From Pseudomonas asiatica (lineage in GTDB: Bacteria; Pseudomonadota; Gammaproteobacteria; Pseudomonadales; Pseudomonadaceae): 64,000 bases of DNA. Below the pieces are notes generated by a model. That model was not told the DNA's origin and did no database searches. It was given only the letters and a program-made list of their open reading frames with translations. A program made the translations under genes and the position numbers. Numbering within the stretch: the stretch's first letter is position 1; every line of letters begins with the position of its first letter. Of this stretch, positions 9,993 through 21,200 are shown piece after piece. The DNA lies in assembly GCF_040214835.1 (NCBI RefSeq), contig NZ_CP157874.1, positions 5,420,501 through 5,484,500 of the forward strand. Direction: 5' to 3'.

Positions 9993-10947
9993 TTTGCGCA
10001 AGCCTCCGCTCGAGCCGGCTGGCCAGGTGCGACAGCGGCAGGTTGATCAGCAGGTACAGGCCTGCCACGCAGAACCAGATCTCGAAGGTCGAGAACGAGG
10101 TGGTAATGGCCTCGCGGCCGCTCTTGGTCAGTTCGGTGATGGCGATCACCGACACCAGCGAAGTGTCCTTGACCAGGCTGATGAACTGGCCGGCCAAAGG
10201 CGGCAGCACGCGCTTGAAGGCCTGCGGCAGGATCACGTGGCGCATCGACTGGCCCGCGTTCAGGCCCAGCGAGCGGGCCGCTTCGTTCTGGCCCTTGGCG
10301 ATGGACTGCACGCCGGCACGAACGATTTCGGCCACGTAGGCGCCGGTGAACAGCGCCAGTGCAGCCACCCCGGCAAACTCGCGGGACAGGTTGAGCACGG
10401 TACCGATGAAGAAGTAGAAGATGAAGATCTGTACCAGCAGCGGTGTACCGCGCACCAGCTCGACATACACCGTCGACAGGTCACGCAGCGTAGGGTTGCT
10501 GGACAGGCGGCAGAGGCCGGCGAACAGGCCGATCAACAGGCCCAGAGCACCGGATACCACCGAAATCCAAAGCGTGGTCCACAGGCCCCAGGCCAGCGGG
10601 CCAGCCGCCCAGTGGCGGGTGACGCCAATCTGGTCGCCTTCGGAAACATCGTCGCCACGGGCCAGTTGCAGGCTGTCCTTGTCCACATCGAGCACCTGCT
10701 CGGCACCGCTCTCGTCTTTCAGCGTGACACGGGCATTGTCGCCAGAGATGACGATGTCCTGCACGGTGCCGTAACCGGCGGCGCGCTGTGCTTCCTCGGC
10801 CTTGTAGGCGAAGTACTGCGGTACGCGGTTCCAGCGCCACTCGTAGGAAATCATCGAGGTGGCCATGTACAGGCTGAACGCCAGGCCCACCAGGACCAGG
10901 GCAGTCAAACCGTGCCAGGGCCACTGGGCTTTCTTGTGTTTGATCAC
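9985..10947 (-). CDS. Polar amino acid ABC transporter, permease subunit with N-terminal periplasmic insert
   Basis: A 320-residue permease of the HisM/GlnP family. The core, from about residue 115, has the usual transmembrane segments and the EAA loop that docks on the ATPase ([22 protein letters not shown]). It is about 100 residues longer than typical family members. The extra part is an N-terminal helix (residues 14-32) followed by a hydrophilic stretch of about 75 residues that should face the periplasm. GTG start at 10947. One permease gene only, so the channel is presumably a homodimer. Confidence 0.92.
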   Translation of the reverse strand: MIKHKKAQWPWHGLTALVLVGLAFSLYMATSMISYEWRWNRVPQYFAYKAEEAQRAAGYGTVQDIVISGDNARVTLKDESGAEQVLDVDKDSLQLARGDDVSEGDQIGVTRHWAAGPLAWGLWTTLWISVVSGALGLLIGLFAGLCRLSSNPTLRDLSTVYVELVRGTPLLVQIFIFYFFIGTVLNLSREFAGVAALALFTGAYVAEIVRAGVQSIAKGQNEAARSLGLNAGQSMRHVILPQAFKRVLPPLAGQFISLVKDTSLVSVIAITELTKSGREAITTSFSTFEIWFCVAGLYLLINLPLSHLASRLERRLAQSD

Positions 10948-11025
10948 GTGGGGTACTTCCGTAAATACGAACGCGCAGGGTTTGCCTGCGCGTCGGGGTC
11001 ATAAAGCCGGCTTGTGGCCTGGGCC

Positions 11026-11826
11026 TTATTCCATTTCCTTCAGCCAGTCCTTGTTCTTGAACCACTTGTCGTGAATACGATCGTAGGTCCCGTCATGCTT
11101 GATCTGGTGCAGGAAGTTGTTGATGAAGTTGATGCTGTCGTAGTCGCCTTTCTTCAGGCCGAAGGCCAGCGGCTCGTAGGTGAAGGGTTCTTCGAGGAAC
11201 AGCAGCTTGCCGGCACCGGCCTTGTCCACTGCCACCACGTTGTACGGCGCGTCGTAGACGAAGGCGTCAGCCTTGCCGTTGACCACATCCATCACCGCTT
11301 CCTGCTCGTTGTCGTAGCCGTGGTACTTGGCCTTGGCGATCAGCTTCTTGGAAACCATTTCGCCGGTGGTGCCGAGCTTGGAGGTGATGCGGTACTTCTC
11401 GTTGTTCAGGTCCTTGTACGACTTGATCTCGCCCGCCAGTTCCTTGCGGATCAGCAGGGTCTGGCCAACCACGATGAAGGGTTCGCTGAAGTTCAGGCGC
11501 AGATTGCGTTCCTGGGTCAGGGTCATGCCGCTGCCGATCATGTCGAACTTGTCGGTCAGCAGGGCCGGGATGATGCCGTCATAGGCCGTGGATACCGGCT
11601 CGAACTTGACGCCCATGGACTTGGCCATGGCTTTGAGGATATCGACTTCGAAGCCGATGATCTCGCCACGCTTGTTGGTCATCTGGAACGGCATGTAGGT
11701 CGGGTCCATGCCCACCCGCAGGGTGCCGCGCTTGACCGCGTCATCGATCGCGCCCGCCTGGGCCGCCGTCACGGCGACCAGGGCGGTGACACCGACCAGC
11801 AGTCGCGAAAGGTATTTCTTGATCAT
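11026..11826 (-). CDS. Polar amino acid ABC transporter, periplasmic substrate-binding protein
   Basis: A 266-residue family 3 solute-binding protein. A signal peptide covers about residues 1-25 (KKYLSRLLVGVTALVAVTAAQA, cleavage after AQA). The mature part shows the family pattern: GTLRVGMDPTYMPFQ, GFEVDILKAMAKSMGVK, and DMIGSGMTLTQERNLRLNFSEPF. The frame is open 6 codons further, but the ATG at 11826 has a well-placed GGGGA and makes the signal peptide start normally. It is the first gene of the operon, followed by permease and ATPase. Likely ligand is an acidic or polar amino acid. Confidence 0.94.
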   Translation of the reverse strand: MIKKYLSRLLVGVTALVAVTAAQAGAIDDAVKRGTLRVGMDPTYMPFQMTNKRGEIIGFEVDILKAMAKSMGVKFEPVSTAYDGIIPALLTDKFDMIGSGMTLTQERNLRLNFSEPFIVVGQTLLIRKELAGEIKSYKDLNNEKYRITSKLGTTGEMVSKKLIAKAKYHGYDNEQEAVMDVVNGKADAFVYDAPYNVVAVDKAGAGKLLFLEEPFTYEPLAFGLKKGDYDSINFINNFLHQIKHDGTYDRIHDKWFKNKDWLKEME

Positions 11827-11988
11827 CACCAAGTCCCCTAGCAAGAAAAGTAGCGAATCTTATTGTTGGCACGGCCGTGGCGGCCGATGCGTCATATCGG
11901 AGAGGGATGCTAACGCATGGCGGCTCGGGGACCTAGAGCCGGGGGGGACTTTGTTGGCCAAAATCCATCATGCAGGGACATTGCTAGC

Positions 11989-12090
11989 GAGGGCTTTGCC
12001 CTCGTTTCGCGACACAAGGCCGCTCCTACAGGGGCATGCATTCCCTTGTAGGAGCGGCCTTGTGTCGCGATAGGGCCGCAAAGCGGCCCC
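11989..12090. repeat. Paired inverted repeat (TAGGAGCGGCC type)
   Basis: Inverted arms at 12007-12030 and 12047-12070 (tcgcgacacaaggccgctcc and its complement), with small hairpins on each side (11989-12004 and 12073-12089). It lies just after opgH and upstream of the ABC binding-protein gene. This core differs from the classic GGGAGCGGG REP. Confidence 0.9.
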
Positions 12091-12098
12091 TGGGCCGA

Positions 12099-14672
12099 TC
12101 AGGCGCCGACAAGTGCCGGTTGGCCTTCATTCTCCGGATGCAGCGGCAACAGCGGCGAATGCGGGTCGTTCTTGATCGATGCACGCCACACGTTGATCCA
12201 CGCCGCATTGTGCTCGGCCCAGACCTGCTCGTGCAGGCGGGTCAGCGCCACCGGGTCGCTGAGCAGGGCCAGGCGGGTATTGAGGTCCAGCCCTTGCGGC
12301 CCGACCTCCATCGCCTTGGCCACGCGCTCGACGCGCAGTGCCTCGATCGGCGCCGCCTGACCATGACGGGCAGTGGCCATGGCGCAGGCCAGGGCGTTCT
12401 GCCGCGGGTCGACCACAGCCCGCACGAAGCCGTCATGCAGGGCATGCCAGCGGTTTTCGTGGGTGTACTGGTCGGTGGCCAGCAGCTCTTGCGGAGTGGC
12501 GTATTCCTCGGGGATGAGGAACAGCTTCTCGTCCTTGGCCGCCAGGCCCAGGCGGGTGCGGCTGGAGATCACCGAAACCGGGATCGACAGCACCAGCGAA
12601 CCAACGATTGGCGCCAGCCACCACAGGAAGCTCGGGTTCAGCCAGGCCACCAGCGCCGCCCAGGCAATGCCCAACAGGGTCTGCGGGCCGTGGCGGCGCA
12701 CCGCTTCGCTCCACGGCGTGGAGTCGTCGTCACGCTGCGGCGAGTTCCAGGTCGCGGCCCAGCCGAGGAACGCGGCCAGCACGAAGCGGGTGTGGAAGAT
12801 CATGCGCACCGGTGCCAGCAGCATGGAGAACAGCATCTCCATCAGCATCGACAGGGTGACCTTGATACGCCCGCCAAACTCTGTCGCGCCCTTGGCCCAG
12901 ATCAGGATGACGCTGAGCAGCTTGGGCAGGAACAGCAGCACGATGGTGGTGGAGAACAGCGCCACGGCCTTCTCCGGGTGCCACTGCGGCCACAGCGGGT
13001 AGAGCTGGTACGGCTCGATGAAGTACTGCGGCTCCATCAGCGTGTTGGTCGCCAGCAGCGCGGTCGACAGCACCAGGAACAGGAACCACAGCGGTGCCGA
13101 CAGGTACGACATCACCCCGGTGAGGAACACCGCACGGTGCACCGGGTGCATGCCCTTGACCAGGAACAGGCGGAAGTTCATCAGGTTGCCGTGGCACCAG
13201 CGGCGGTCGCGCTTGAGCTCGTCGAGCAGGTTCGGCGGCAGTTCTTCGTAGCTGCCCGGCAGGTCGTAGGCAATCCACACGCCCCAGCCGGCACGGCGCA
13301 TCAGCGCGGCTTCGACGAAGTCGTGGGAGAGGATTGCACCGGCGAACGCACCCTTGCCCGGCAATGGCGCCAGGGCGCAGTGCTCGATGAACGGCTTCAT
13401 GCGGATGATCGCGTTGTGGCCCCAGTAGTGCGACTCGCCCAGCTGCCAGAAGTGCAGGCCGGCGGTGAACAGCGGGCCGTACACGCGGGTGGCGAACTGC
13501 TGCAGGCGCGCATACAGGGTGTCCATGCCCGAGGCCTTCGGCCCGGTCTGGATGATGCCGGCGTCCGGGTTGGCCTCCATCAGGCGCACCAGGCTGCTCA
13601 GGCACTCGCCGCTCATGACGCTGTCGGCGTCGAGTACGACCATGTACTTGTATTCGCCGCCCCAACGACGGCAGAAGTCGTCGAGGTTGCCGCTCTTGCG
13701 CTTCACCCGGCGCCGACGGCGGCGGTAGAAGATACGGCCGAAGCCTTTGGTTTCGCGGCACACGTCCAGCCAGGCCTGTTGCTCGGCCACGGCGATGTCG
13801 GTGTCGTTGGTGTCGCTGAGCACGAAGAAGTCGAAACGGTCGAGGTTGCCGCTGGCGGCCACCGACTCGAACGTTGCGCGCAGGCCGGCGAACACGCGCG
13901 GCACGTCTTCGTTGCAGATCGGCATCACCAGCGCGGTACGCGCCTCGGGCGCGATCGGCTCGTTGCCTGCACTGCTACCCGAAATCTTGTACTTGTCACG
14001 CCCGGTGAGCAGCTCGAGGAAGCCCATCAGCGCGGTCCAGAAGCCCGCCGATACCCAGCAGAACAGGATGCCGAAGAGAACCAGGATGGACGTCTGCAAG
14101 GCATACGGCCAAACCTGCACCACGGTGTCCCACAGCGGCTGGTTGACGACTTCGTCAAAGTCCACGAACGACCAGCCCTGGTACGGCAGGATGCCCTTCA
14201 TGTACCAGCCGGCAACGATGGTCTGGCCGATCATCAGCGCCAGCAGGATGTAGCGGCGGATCGAGCCGACCGCACGCCAGCGAGCTGGCGGCAGCTCGCG
14301 CTTGGGCGGCTGCGGGGCGTTGGTGCGGCCGGTCATGCGCCGCCACATGCGGATCAGCACGTTGGTACGCCATGGCTCGGGCACGACCTTGGTGCGCTTG
14401 ATCGGCGGAGCGATCTTCAGGCACAGGCGGCCGCTGCCGTCGACGCCAAGCATCTCGGCGTCTTCCAGCTCGGCGGCGCTGCCTACGGTCAGGCGCGGGC
14501 CCACCGAGGCCTGGACGGCCTCGGCAGAGCTGGCGGCCGGGTTGGCCGCCAGGCGTTGGTGCAGCTCACTGAATGACGTGCAGCTGGCGAGCTCCGCCCG
14601 TTGCTCGTCGCTCAGTGGTAGGTGGGCCAGGTACTCGCGAAGCGATTCCGGCCTTGCGCTTGAGTTACTCAT
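12099..14672 (-). CDS. opgH: OpgH, osmoregulated periplasmic glucan glucosyltransferase
   Basis: An 857-residue polytopic inner-membrane glycosyltransferase of family GT2 that polymerises beta-1,2-linked glucose for periplasmic glucans. The GT2 elements are [14 protein letters not shown] (DxD), then a QTGPK segment, and [10 protein letters not shown] (the RxxRW product-binding motif). About eight transmembrane segments flank the catalytic domain. The start lies within the last 8 bases of opgG, so the pair is translationally coupled. Length is normal for Pseudomonas OpgH. Confidence 0.97.
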   Translation of the reverse strand: MSNSSARPESLREYLAHLPLSDEQRAELASCTSFSELHQRLAANPAASSAEAVQASVGPRLTVGSAAELEDAEMLGVDGSGRLCLKIAPPIKRTKVVPEPWRTNVLIRMWRRMTGRTNAPQPPKRELPPARWRAVGSIRRYILLALMIGQTIVAGWYMKGILPYQGWSFVDFDEVVNQPLWDTVVQVWPYALQTSILVLFGILFCWVSAGFWTALMGFLELLTGRDKYKISGSSAGNEPIAPEARTALVMPICNEDVPRVFAGLRATFESVAASGNLDRFDFFVLSDTNDTDIAVAEQQAWLDVCRETKGFGRIFYRRRRRRVKRKSGNLDDFCRRWGGEYKYMVVLDADSVMSGECLSSLVRLMEANPDAGIIQTGPKASGMDTLYARLQQFATRVYGPLFTAGLHFWQLGESHYWGHNAIIRMKPFIEHCALAPLPGKGAFAGAILSHDFVEAALMRRAGWGVWIAYDLPGSYEELPPNLLDELKRDRRWCHGNLMNFRLFLVKGMHPVHRAVFLTGVMSYLSAPLWFLFLVLSTALLATNTLMEPQYFIEPYQLYPLWPQWHPEKAVALFSTTIVLLFLPKLLSVILIWAKGATEFGGRIKVTLSMLMEMLFSMLLAPVRMIFHTRFVLAAFLGWAATWNSPQRDDDSTPWSEAVRRHGPQTLLGIAWAALVAWLNPSFLWWLAPIVGSLVLSIPVSVISSRTRLGLAAKDEKLFLIPEEYATPQELLATDQYTHENRWHALHDGFVRAVVDPRQNALACAMATARHGQAAPIEALRVERVAKAMEVGPQGLDLNTRLALLSDPVALTRLHEQVWAEHNAAWINVWRASIKNDPHSPLLPLHPENEGQPALVGA

Positions 14673-16386
14673 CGGCAGGCAACTGATAGCTCCAGGTCTC
14701 GGTCAGCACCTTCTCGGTGGTGGCCGGGGTCCCGTTGGTGGGCGCCGCATCGGCGGCAGGTTGTTCGGCCTTGGCAGCTTTCTCGGCCTTGGCTTGCTTG
14801 GCTGCAGCCTTGTCCTGCTTGGCGTCCTTGGCAGGCTTGGCGGCTTCGACCGGCACGTCACGCACCAGCGCGGCACGCATTTCGGTCGATTTGTTGGCTT
14901 CCTTGACCTTCAAACGCAGGGTCAGGCGCCAGCCCTTGGTCTCAGGGTTATAGCGCAGGTTGTTCTCGACCACCTCGGCGTTGTCGCCCACGCTGATCTG
15001 GCTGCGCACGGCGGTGTCTTCCGGCAGGGCGGCCAGCGCCGGGCCGGCGAAGTCGACCAGGAAGGCCACGCTGCCGTCTGGCTGGCGGATCAGGTTGGAT
15101 TGCTTGACGTCGCCGGTGGAACGCAGGGTCTGCTTGACCCAGCCCAGCTCGGGAGCCTGGAACTTCGGCTCGTCGATGGTCCAGTGCAGGCGGTACGCGT
15201 ACTCGAATGGCTTGCCTGGCTCAGGCAGCTTTTCCGGGCTCCAGAAGGCCACGATGTTGTCATTGGTCTCGTCGGCAGTCGGGATTTCGACCAGGTCGAC
15301 GGTGCCCTTGCCCCAGTCCCCCTTCGGCTCGATCCAGGCGCTCGGGCGCTTCTGGTAGTTGTCGTCGAGGTCTTCGTAGTCGCTGAAGGCGCGCTGGCGC
15401 TGCATCAGGCCGAAACCACGCGGGTTCTCGACGCTGAAGTTGCTCACGGCCAGGTGTTTCGGGTTGTTCAGCGGACGCCACAGCCATTCGCCATTGCCGG
15501 CATGGATCGACAGGCCTTCGGAGTCGTGCAGGGCCGGACGGTAGTTGAGGACCTTGGACGGCTGGTTGGGGCCGAACAGGTACATGCTGGTCAGCGGGGC
15601 AATGCCCAGGCGGCTGACATGGTCACGCAGGAACACGCGGGACTGCACGTCGACCACGGTATCGTTGCCTGGGCGCAGGGTCAGCTTGTAGGCGCCGGTG
15701 GAACGCGGCGAGTCCAGCAGGGCGTAGATGACCAGGTGCTTGTCGGCCGGCTTGGGCTTCTCGACCCAGAACTCGGTGAAGCGCGGGAACTCCTCGCCCG
15801 ACGGCAGTGCGGTGTCGATGGCCAGGCCACGGGCCGACAGGCCGTACACGTGGCCCTTGCCGACCACGCGGAAGTAGCTGGCGCCAAGCAGGGTCATGAT
15901 CTCGTCCTGCTTGTCGGCCTTGTTGATCGGGTACAACACGCGGAAACCGGCGTAACCCAGGTTCTTGGTGGTTTCCGGGTCGTGTGGCACGTCACCGAAC
16001 TCGAAACGGCTCGGGTCGTACTTGATTTCCTCGACCTTGGTGGCGGTGACCTGGTTGATCTTCACCGGGGTGTCGAAGTGCATGCCCTGGTGATAGAACG
16101 ACAGCTTGAACGGGGTCTTGTCCTTGGCCCACTCGGCCTTTTCCTGCAGGAAATGAATCTTCTGGTAGTCCGCGAACTTCATGTCGCGGAATACGGCCGG
16201 CAGGTTGCTTTTCGGTGCTTCGTACTTCTGGCCGGCCAGATCCTTTGCCTTGGCTGCAACATCGTCAAGATTGAATGCCCACAGCTGGCCCGCGCTCATC
16301 AGGCCGACCAGTGCCACACTGGCCATCAGGGCCTTGCGCAGCCCGGTACCGGGGATTCTTGATGCTTTTTGGGGACTAACAATCAC
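14665..16386 (-). CDS. opgG: OpgG, periplasmic glucan biosynthesis protein
   Basis: A 573-residue periplasmic protein needed for branching and assembly of osmoregulated glucans. A signal peptide ([21 protein letters not shown]) ends near residue 36. The frame runs on upstream to 16596, but GTG at 16386 is preceded by GAGGG at good spacing and gives a normal N-terminus. An Ala/Lys-rich run (about residues 510-555) interrupts the otherwise conserved C-terminal beta domain before the final TETWSYQLP strand. First gene of opgGH. Confidence 0.93.
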   Translation of the reverse strand: MIVSPQKASRIPGTGLRKALMASVALVGLMSAGQLWAFNLDDVAAKAKDLAGQKYEAPKSNLPAVFRDMKFADYQKIHFLQEKAEWAKDKTPFKLSFYHQGMHFDTPVKINQVTATKVEEIKYDPSRFEFGDVPHDPETTKNLGYAGFRVLYPINKADKQDEIMTLLGASYFRVVGKGHVYGLSARGLAIDTALPSGEEFPRFTEFWVEKPKPADKHLVIYALLDSPRSTGAYKLTLRPGNDTVVDVQSRVFLRDHVSRLGIAPLTSMYLFGPNQPSKVLNYRPALHDSEGLSIHAGNGEWLWRPLNNPKHLAVSNFSVENPRGFGLMQRQRAFSDYEDLDDNYQKRPSAWIEPKGDWGKGTVDLVEIPTADETNDNIVAFWSPEKLPEPGKPFEYAYRLHWTIDEPKFQAPELGWVKQTLRSTGDVKQSNLIRQPDGSVAFLVDFAGPALAALPEDTAVRSQISVGDNAEVVENNLRYNPETKGWRLTLRLKVKEANKSTEMRAALVRDVPVEAAKPAKDAKQDKAAAKQAKAEKAAKAEQPAADAAPTNGTPATTEKVLTETWSYQLPADE

Positions 16387-16610
16387 GAGCAACCCTCGCC
16401 GAAAACAGATCATGAAACCAACGGCCAGCGACAAATGCCGGGTTGGCGAGCACTGTTCGGACCCCGTGAGGGCGTAATGATTCCCCAAACGGATCCAGAC
16501 AATGCTCGAGTCAGAGTGAAACGAACCTGCGAACGCAGGTCCATGCAGCGCGCGATTATCCAGCAGGTCGCGTGACAACGCATCAGGCTGGAACAACTAT
16601 TTATCGTACA

Positions 16611-16646
16611 AAACCCCTTGTTTTCCTGTGAACAAGGGGTTTTTTA
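16611..16646 (-). terminator. Rho-independent terminator after dtd
   Basis: A stem aaaccccttgtt / aacaaggggttt around the loop ttcctgtg, with T-rich flanks on both sides, lies directly after the dtd stop. It may work in both directions but only the minus strand carries a gene leading into it. Confidence 0.85.
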
Positions 16647-16649
16647 CAC

Positions 16650-17087
16650 TCACATTTGTAACATAAATGTTACGGGGCCATCATTGACCAGGTGCACCTG
16701 CATGTCTGCACCGAATTGCCCGCTTGCCACATCGGCATGCTGGGCCTTCGCCTGCTGCAAAAGATAGTCGAACAACTCGGCGCCGAGGGCCGGTGGCGCT
16801 GCCGTCGAGAAGCTCGGGCGCATGCCGTTGCGGGTGTCTGCCGCCAGGGTGAACTGCGACACCAGCAACAAACCTCCCCCCACATCCTTGAGCGACAGGT
16901 TCATCTTGCCCTGCTCGTCGCTGAACACCCGGTAGTTCAACAGCTTGTGCAACAACTTGTCGGCCTGCTCACGGGAATCTTCAGGCTCGACGGCCACCAG
17001 CACCAGCAAACCCTGGTCGATGGCACCTACCACCTCCCCCGCTACTTCCACCCGCGCACCACGCACGCGCTGCAGCAGGCCCCTCAT
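16650..17087 (-). CDS. dtd: Dtd, D-aminoacyl-tRNA deacylase
   Basis: A 145-residue enzyme that hydrolyses D-aminoacyl-tRNA (and mischarged glycyl-tRNA-Ala), protecting translation in the cytoplasm. The family motifs are visible: the SQFTLAADT segment near residue 80 and the C-terminal NDGPVTF with its Gly-cis-Pro. Length is normal. Its ATG overlaps the pip stop by 4 bases, so the two genes form an operon with pip first. Confidence 0.96.
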   Translation of the reverse strand: MRGLLQRVRGARVEVAGEVVGAIDQGLLVLVAVEPEDSREQADKLLHKLLNYRVFSDEQGKMNLSLKDVGGGLLLVSQFTLAADTRNGMRPSFSTAAPPALGAELFDYLLQQAKAQHADVASGQFGADMQVHLVNDGPVTFMLQM

Positions 17088-18055
17088 GCTTCTTCCAGGG
17101 GCAGATCGAGCAGGCGCCGGGCCATCTGGTCGGCGGCACGCACCAGGGCATCGGTGATGCCCGGCTCGGAAGCCGCGTGGCCAGCGTCACGGATCACCTT
17201 CAGTTCGCTGTTCGGCCAGGCCTGGTGCAGCGCCCAGGCGTTGTCCAACGGGCAGATCACATCATAGCGGCCATGCACGATCACGGCCGGCAGGTGGGCG
17301 ATCTTTGGCAGATCGCGGATCAGCTGGTCCGGCTCGAGGAAGGCGTTGTTCATGAAGTAGTGGCATTCGATACGGGCGATCGACAGTGCACGCTGCGGCT
17401 CGGAGAAGCGGTCGACCACCAGCGGGTTGGGACGCAGGGTGGCGGTACGGCCTTCCCAGGTGGACCAGGCCTTGGCCGCGTGCATCTGGGCGATCTGGTC
17501 GTTGCCGGTCAGGCGCTTGTGGAAGGCCGTGACCAGGTCACCGCGCTCCTCCGGCGGGATCGGCGCGATGTAGTCCTGCCAGTAATCGGGGAACAGGCGG
17601 CTGGCGCCTTCCTGGTAGAACCATTGTATTTCCTGGGGCCTGCACAGGAAGATGCCGCGCAGGATCAGGCCATGCACCCGCTCGGGGTGGGTCTGGGCGT
17701 AGGCCAGGGCCAGGGTGGAGCCCCACGAGCCGCCGAACAGCACCCACTTGTCGATGCCAAGGTGCTCGCGGATGCGCTCAAGGTCCTCGACCAGGTGCCA
17801 GGTGGTGTTGTTTTCCAGGCTCGCGTGCGGCGTGGAGCGGCCACAGCCGCGCTGGTCGAAGGTGATGATGCGGTACAGGGTCGGGTCGAAGTAGCAGCGG
17901 CTCTGGGCGTCGCATCCGGCGCCCGGGCCGCCGTGGATGAATACCACCGGCAGACCTTCTGGCGAGCCGCTTTCGTCGACATACAGCACATGCGGCGCTT
18001 CCACGGCCAGATCGTGCCGGGCGTAGGGTTTGATCTGCGGGTACAGGGTCTGCAT
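17084..18055 (-). CDS. pip: Prolyl iminopeptidase (alpha/beta hydrolase, S33)
   Basis: A 323-residue serine peptidase that removes N-terminal proline from peptides. The oxyanion HGGPGAG, the [13 protein letters not shown] [12 protein letters not shown] segment, the nucleophile elbow [10 protein letters not shown] and the C-terminal VHGRYD and DAGHAASEP segments (Asp and His of the triad) are all present. The frame is open to 18154, but the ATG at 18055 has a GGAG and gives the family N-terminus. Second gene dtd overlaps by 4 bases. Confidence 0.95.
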   Translation of the reverse strand: MQTLYPQIKPYARHDLAVEAPHVLYVDESGSPEGLPVVFIHGGPGAGCDAQSRCYFDPTLYRIITFDQRGCGRSTPHASLENNTTWHLVEDLERIREHLGIDKWVLFGGSWGSTLALAYAQTHPERVHGLILRGIFLCRPQEIQWFYQEGASRLFPDYWQDYIAPIPPEERGDLVTAFHKRLTGNDQIAQMHAAKAWSTWEGRTATLRPNPLVVDRFSEPQRALSIARIECHYFMNNAFLEPDQLIRDLPKIAHLPAVIVHGRYDVICPLDNAWALHQAWPNSELKVIRDAGHAASEPGITDALVRAADQMARRLLDLPLEEA

Positions 18056-18225
18056 TGCGCACTCCGTGTGAGGATTATTCGGCCGTGGGCCATCATAAAC
18101 CTGAATTGCGCTTTGAGCACTGCCCGCGCTGATGCCGCCGCACCTCAAGGGCACATATATCTACCTCCAGCAGCTCAGGCAGGCCCGCGATAGTCCCTCG
18201 CCCCAAATCAAGTAAGGGCCTCGCC

Positions 18226-21200
18226 ATGCCAACTGCAGTCACTGCCGTGCCTAGTGTTCATTACGCCACCATCGAGCGCAGAATCCCCACCTGGCTCAAG
18301 CAGGCTCCACCAGAAACCCGACTTGCGATGCGCAACTGGCATCACCCCCCTGCCTGGCTGGTGACGGCACTCCAGCAACAACCGGAAGTCGCCAAGGCAT
18401 GGCAGGAAGAGCACGCACGCCACCGCGAGCACCAGGTGCAGGTGCACAAGCTGTTCGAACAGCTTCCAACCCTGGAAACCTACGCCACCAAGGCACTCAC
18501 CGAAGCCATCAAGCAGCGATTCAGGCTTGACCTGGATGTGCGCAACACCTACCTCGTCGATGCCCGCCTGATCGAAACGACCGACGCCATCGACAGCCGC
18601 CAGGCTGTCGACCGGGCTACACGCTCGCTGCTGCACTGCGCCTTGCACAACTTCGACCAGGCCGCCGCTGCCGAACATGGCATGGACGCGCCCGCCTCCT
18701 TGCTCAAGAGTTCGGTCATCGTCGATCACCGGCGCTTCATGGGCACCGTGCCGATCACCAATGCACTGGATATTGCCGCCGAAGACTTCGCCGACTTGTG
18801 TCGCACGCTGGATATCGGCGGCAAGTACCACGAACAGGTACATGCCATCTACTACCCGGTGGCCACGCCGTCACTCGGCGCCGATGAAGCCGCACTGGCC
18901 GTTTATGAAACCCTGGGGCGTGCCGAGGTCTCTGCATTCCGGCAATCCCTGCATTTCGCGCGCCTCAAGGGCGATATCAGCGAAACGCTATATTCCGCCG
19001 CTCTCGCCACACCACTTGACCAGGCGCCATCGCCCTCTTCGCCGGTGACATTCAGCTTGCTCGAGTTGTGGGAAGCCGAGCTGACCGGCGTTGTGCTCAT
19101 TACCCTGCAAGCTGAAGGGCATCAGGCCGTGGCGCTGTACATCCCTGAAGACAGCACCACGCCCCTCAAGGAGTTCACCAGCCAGCAAGCCATGCACGAC
19201 GAATTGCGCGACAGGCTCCAGGCCGATATCGGCTACCTGGACAAGCACCTCGCCGACCGCGACAAGGCGCCGATAACCACCCGCCTGAAGGACCGGCTCA
19301 TGCCCCTCGCCTGGAGTGTTCGCGGCTTGCATGAACGTGTTCCGGACCCGTACGCCACCCTGTATCCGGTCATGAAGCCTTTCAGCCACGCCTTCCAAGG
19401 CGTGATGGCTTTCCAGAAGGCCCAGCGTCATGAAAAGGATGTGCTGTTCCACGCCACGCCAACCGAAATCGTCGACCGGCGCACCACGCAAGCCCACCGG
19501 GAACTGATCGCCGGCCGTGTGCTTACGGCCTTGAACATCGCCGGCTTCTTCGTGCCGGGGCTTGGCGAGGCAATGCTTGCCGTTTGCCTGGCCCAGCTGG
19601 CCCATGAGGTGTATGAAGGGATCGACGCCTGGGAAAACGACGAGCGTGATACTGCCTATGGCTATCTGCTCGATGTGATCGAAAACGTGGCCGTCATGGC
19701 CGCCCTCAGCGCAGCAGCCAAAGCATTGAGAGGCTCGCAGGGCAGCGAAACCGGCATGGCTTCGGAAGGGCCGGAGATAGAAGAGCCAGAGGATGAGGAG
19801 CCAGGGATAGCCCGTATTCCTATAGAAACGCCTTCATTCATCGAAGAACTGGAAGACGTGGAAACATCCGATGGTCAGATGAGGCTGTGGAAACCCGACC
19901 TCACGCCTTACCAGAGCTTCGAGACACTGCCCCATGACCTGGTACCAGACGAACTGGGCCTACGGCATCACCAAGGCAAGCGCTGGCTGGTACTGCAGGG
20001 CAATCAGTACATCGTCAGCCAAGCGCCAACGACTGGTGAATATCGTTTGCAACACCCTGCAAGTCCTCGCCGTTACCAGCCGCCAGTGCGGCACAACGGT
20101 GCCGGAGCATGGTTGCACGTTACCGATAAGCCACTGAGTTGGTCGGGTATGACACTCCTGCGCCGCATCGGCCACTTGAGTGGGCACTTCGACGAGCCGA
20201 CGCTGCAACGGATTATCGCCGTCAGCGGCGTACACGAAGACGAGCTGCGCCGGGCCCTGGCCGAAAGCCAGCGGCTGCCGGCCTTGCTGGAAGACACCCT
20301 GCAACGCTTCAAGCTGGACGAAACGGTCCGCCAGCTGGCGGACGAGAGCACTCGGCCCGCTGAGTTTGCCAGGGCCTACGCCGGCCTTTCGCGCGACCTG
20401 GCGCCGGGCGCCGAGGCCATCCAGAGGGCGTATCCGAAATTGCCGTCAGCAGTCGCCAATGAGCTGGCGCGCGAGGCCAGTGCCAACGAACTGCAGATAC
20501 TCGACAACGGCAAGGTACCACTGCGCCTTGCCGAAGAGGCCCGCATCTACCAGCAACAAATTCGCCTTGCCCGCGCCTGCGAAGGGCTGTACCTGGCCAG
20601 CGTGCCAAACTGGGATAGCGACCTGTTGATCGTGCATACGCTCGAACGCTTGCCAGGCTGGCCTGCACAGACCAGGCTCCGGCTGCTCCAGCGCATGTCC
20701 TGGCCGACCCAGGATCATGCCATAGGCACACTGGACACCCGCCCATTCAAGACCATCACCCATGCCCAGGCAGGGTACATCGTCCACGACGCAAGCCTGC
20801 CCAGCGCGGCGGTCAAGGTGTATTCAAGCCTTTACGCTGCATTGTACGAGGCACTGCCAGCGGCCATGGCAAGCATGGACATCGCCGATCAACAAGCGCT
20901 GCAGCGCCTTGTACAGGAAAGCCCGTTGCTGCCCCGCCCGGCCTTGAGGGTGCTGCTGGGCATGCAGCCCGTACGCCCAGGCTACCGTTCTCCCATGCGC
21001 CTGGCCGATGGCCGCCTGGGCTACCCACTCAGTGGCGGCGGCCCGGCCACCCATGGCATCACCCGCCAGCAGCTGTTCGAAGCTATCGAAGCCACAGGGC
21101 TCGCCGCACGCACCGGCCGCTCGGCGGATCAGATTCTGCTGGCACTTGCCAGCCGCGGCCGCACACAGCTGCAGATATTCGAACATTTGCAGACGCTGCT

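Noticed and set aside
12036..14576. An 846-codon open frame on the plus strand opposite opgH
   Set aside because: OpgH on the other strand has full family motifs. The antisense frame gives a low-complexity His/Gln/Arg-rich product typical of the complement of GC-rich coding DNA.
16387..16596. The upstream extension of the OpgG frame
   Set aside because: The extra 70 residues come before the signal peptide, which would then be internal. The GTG at 16386 with GAGGG is the better start.
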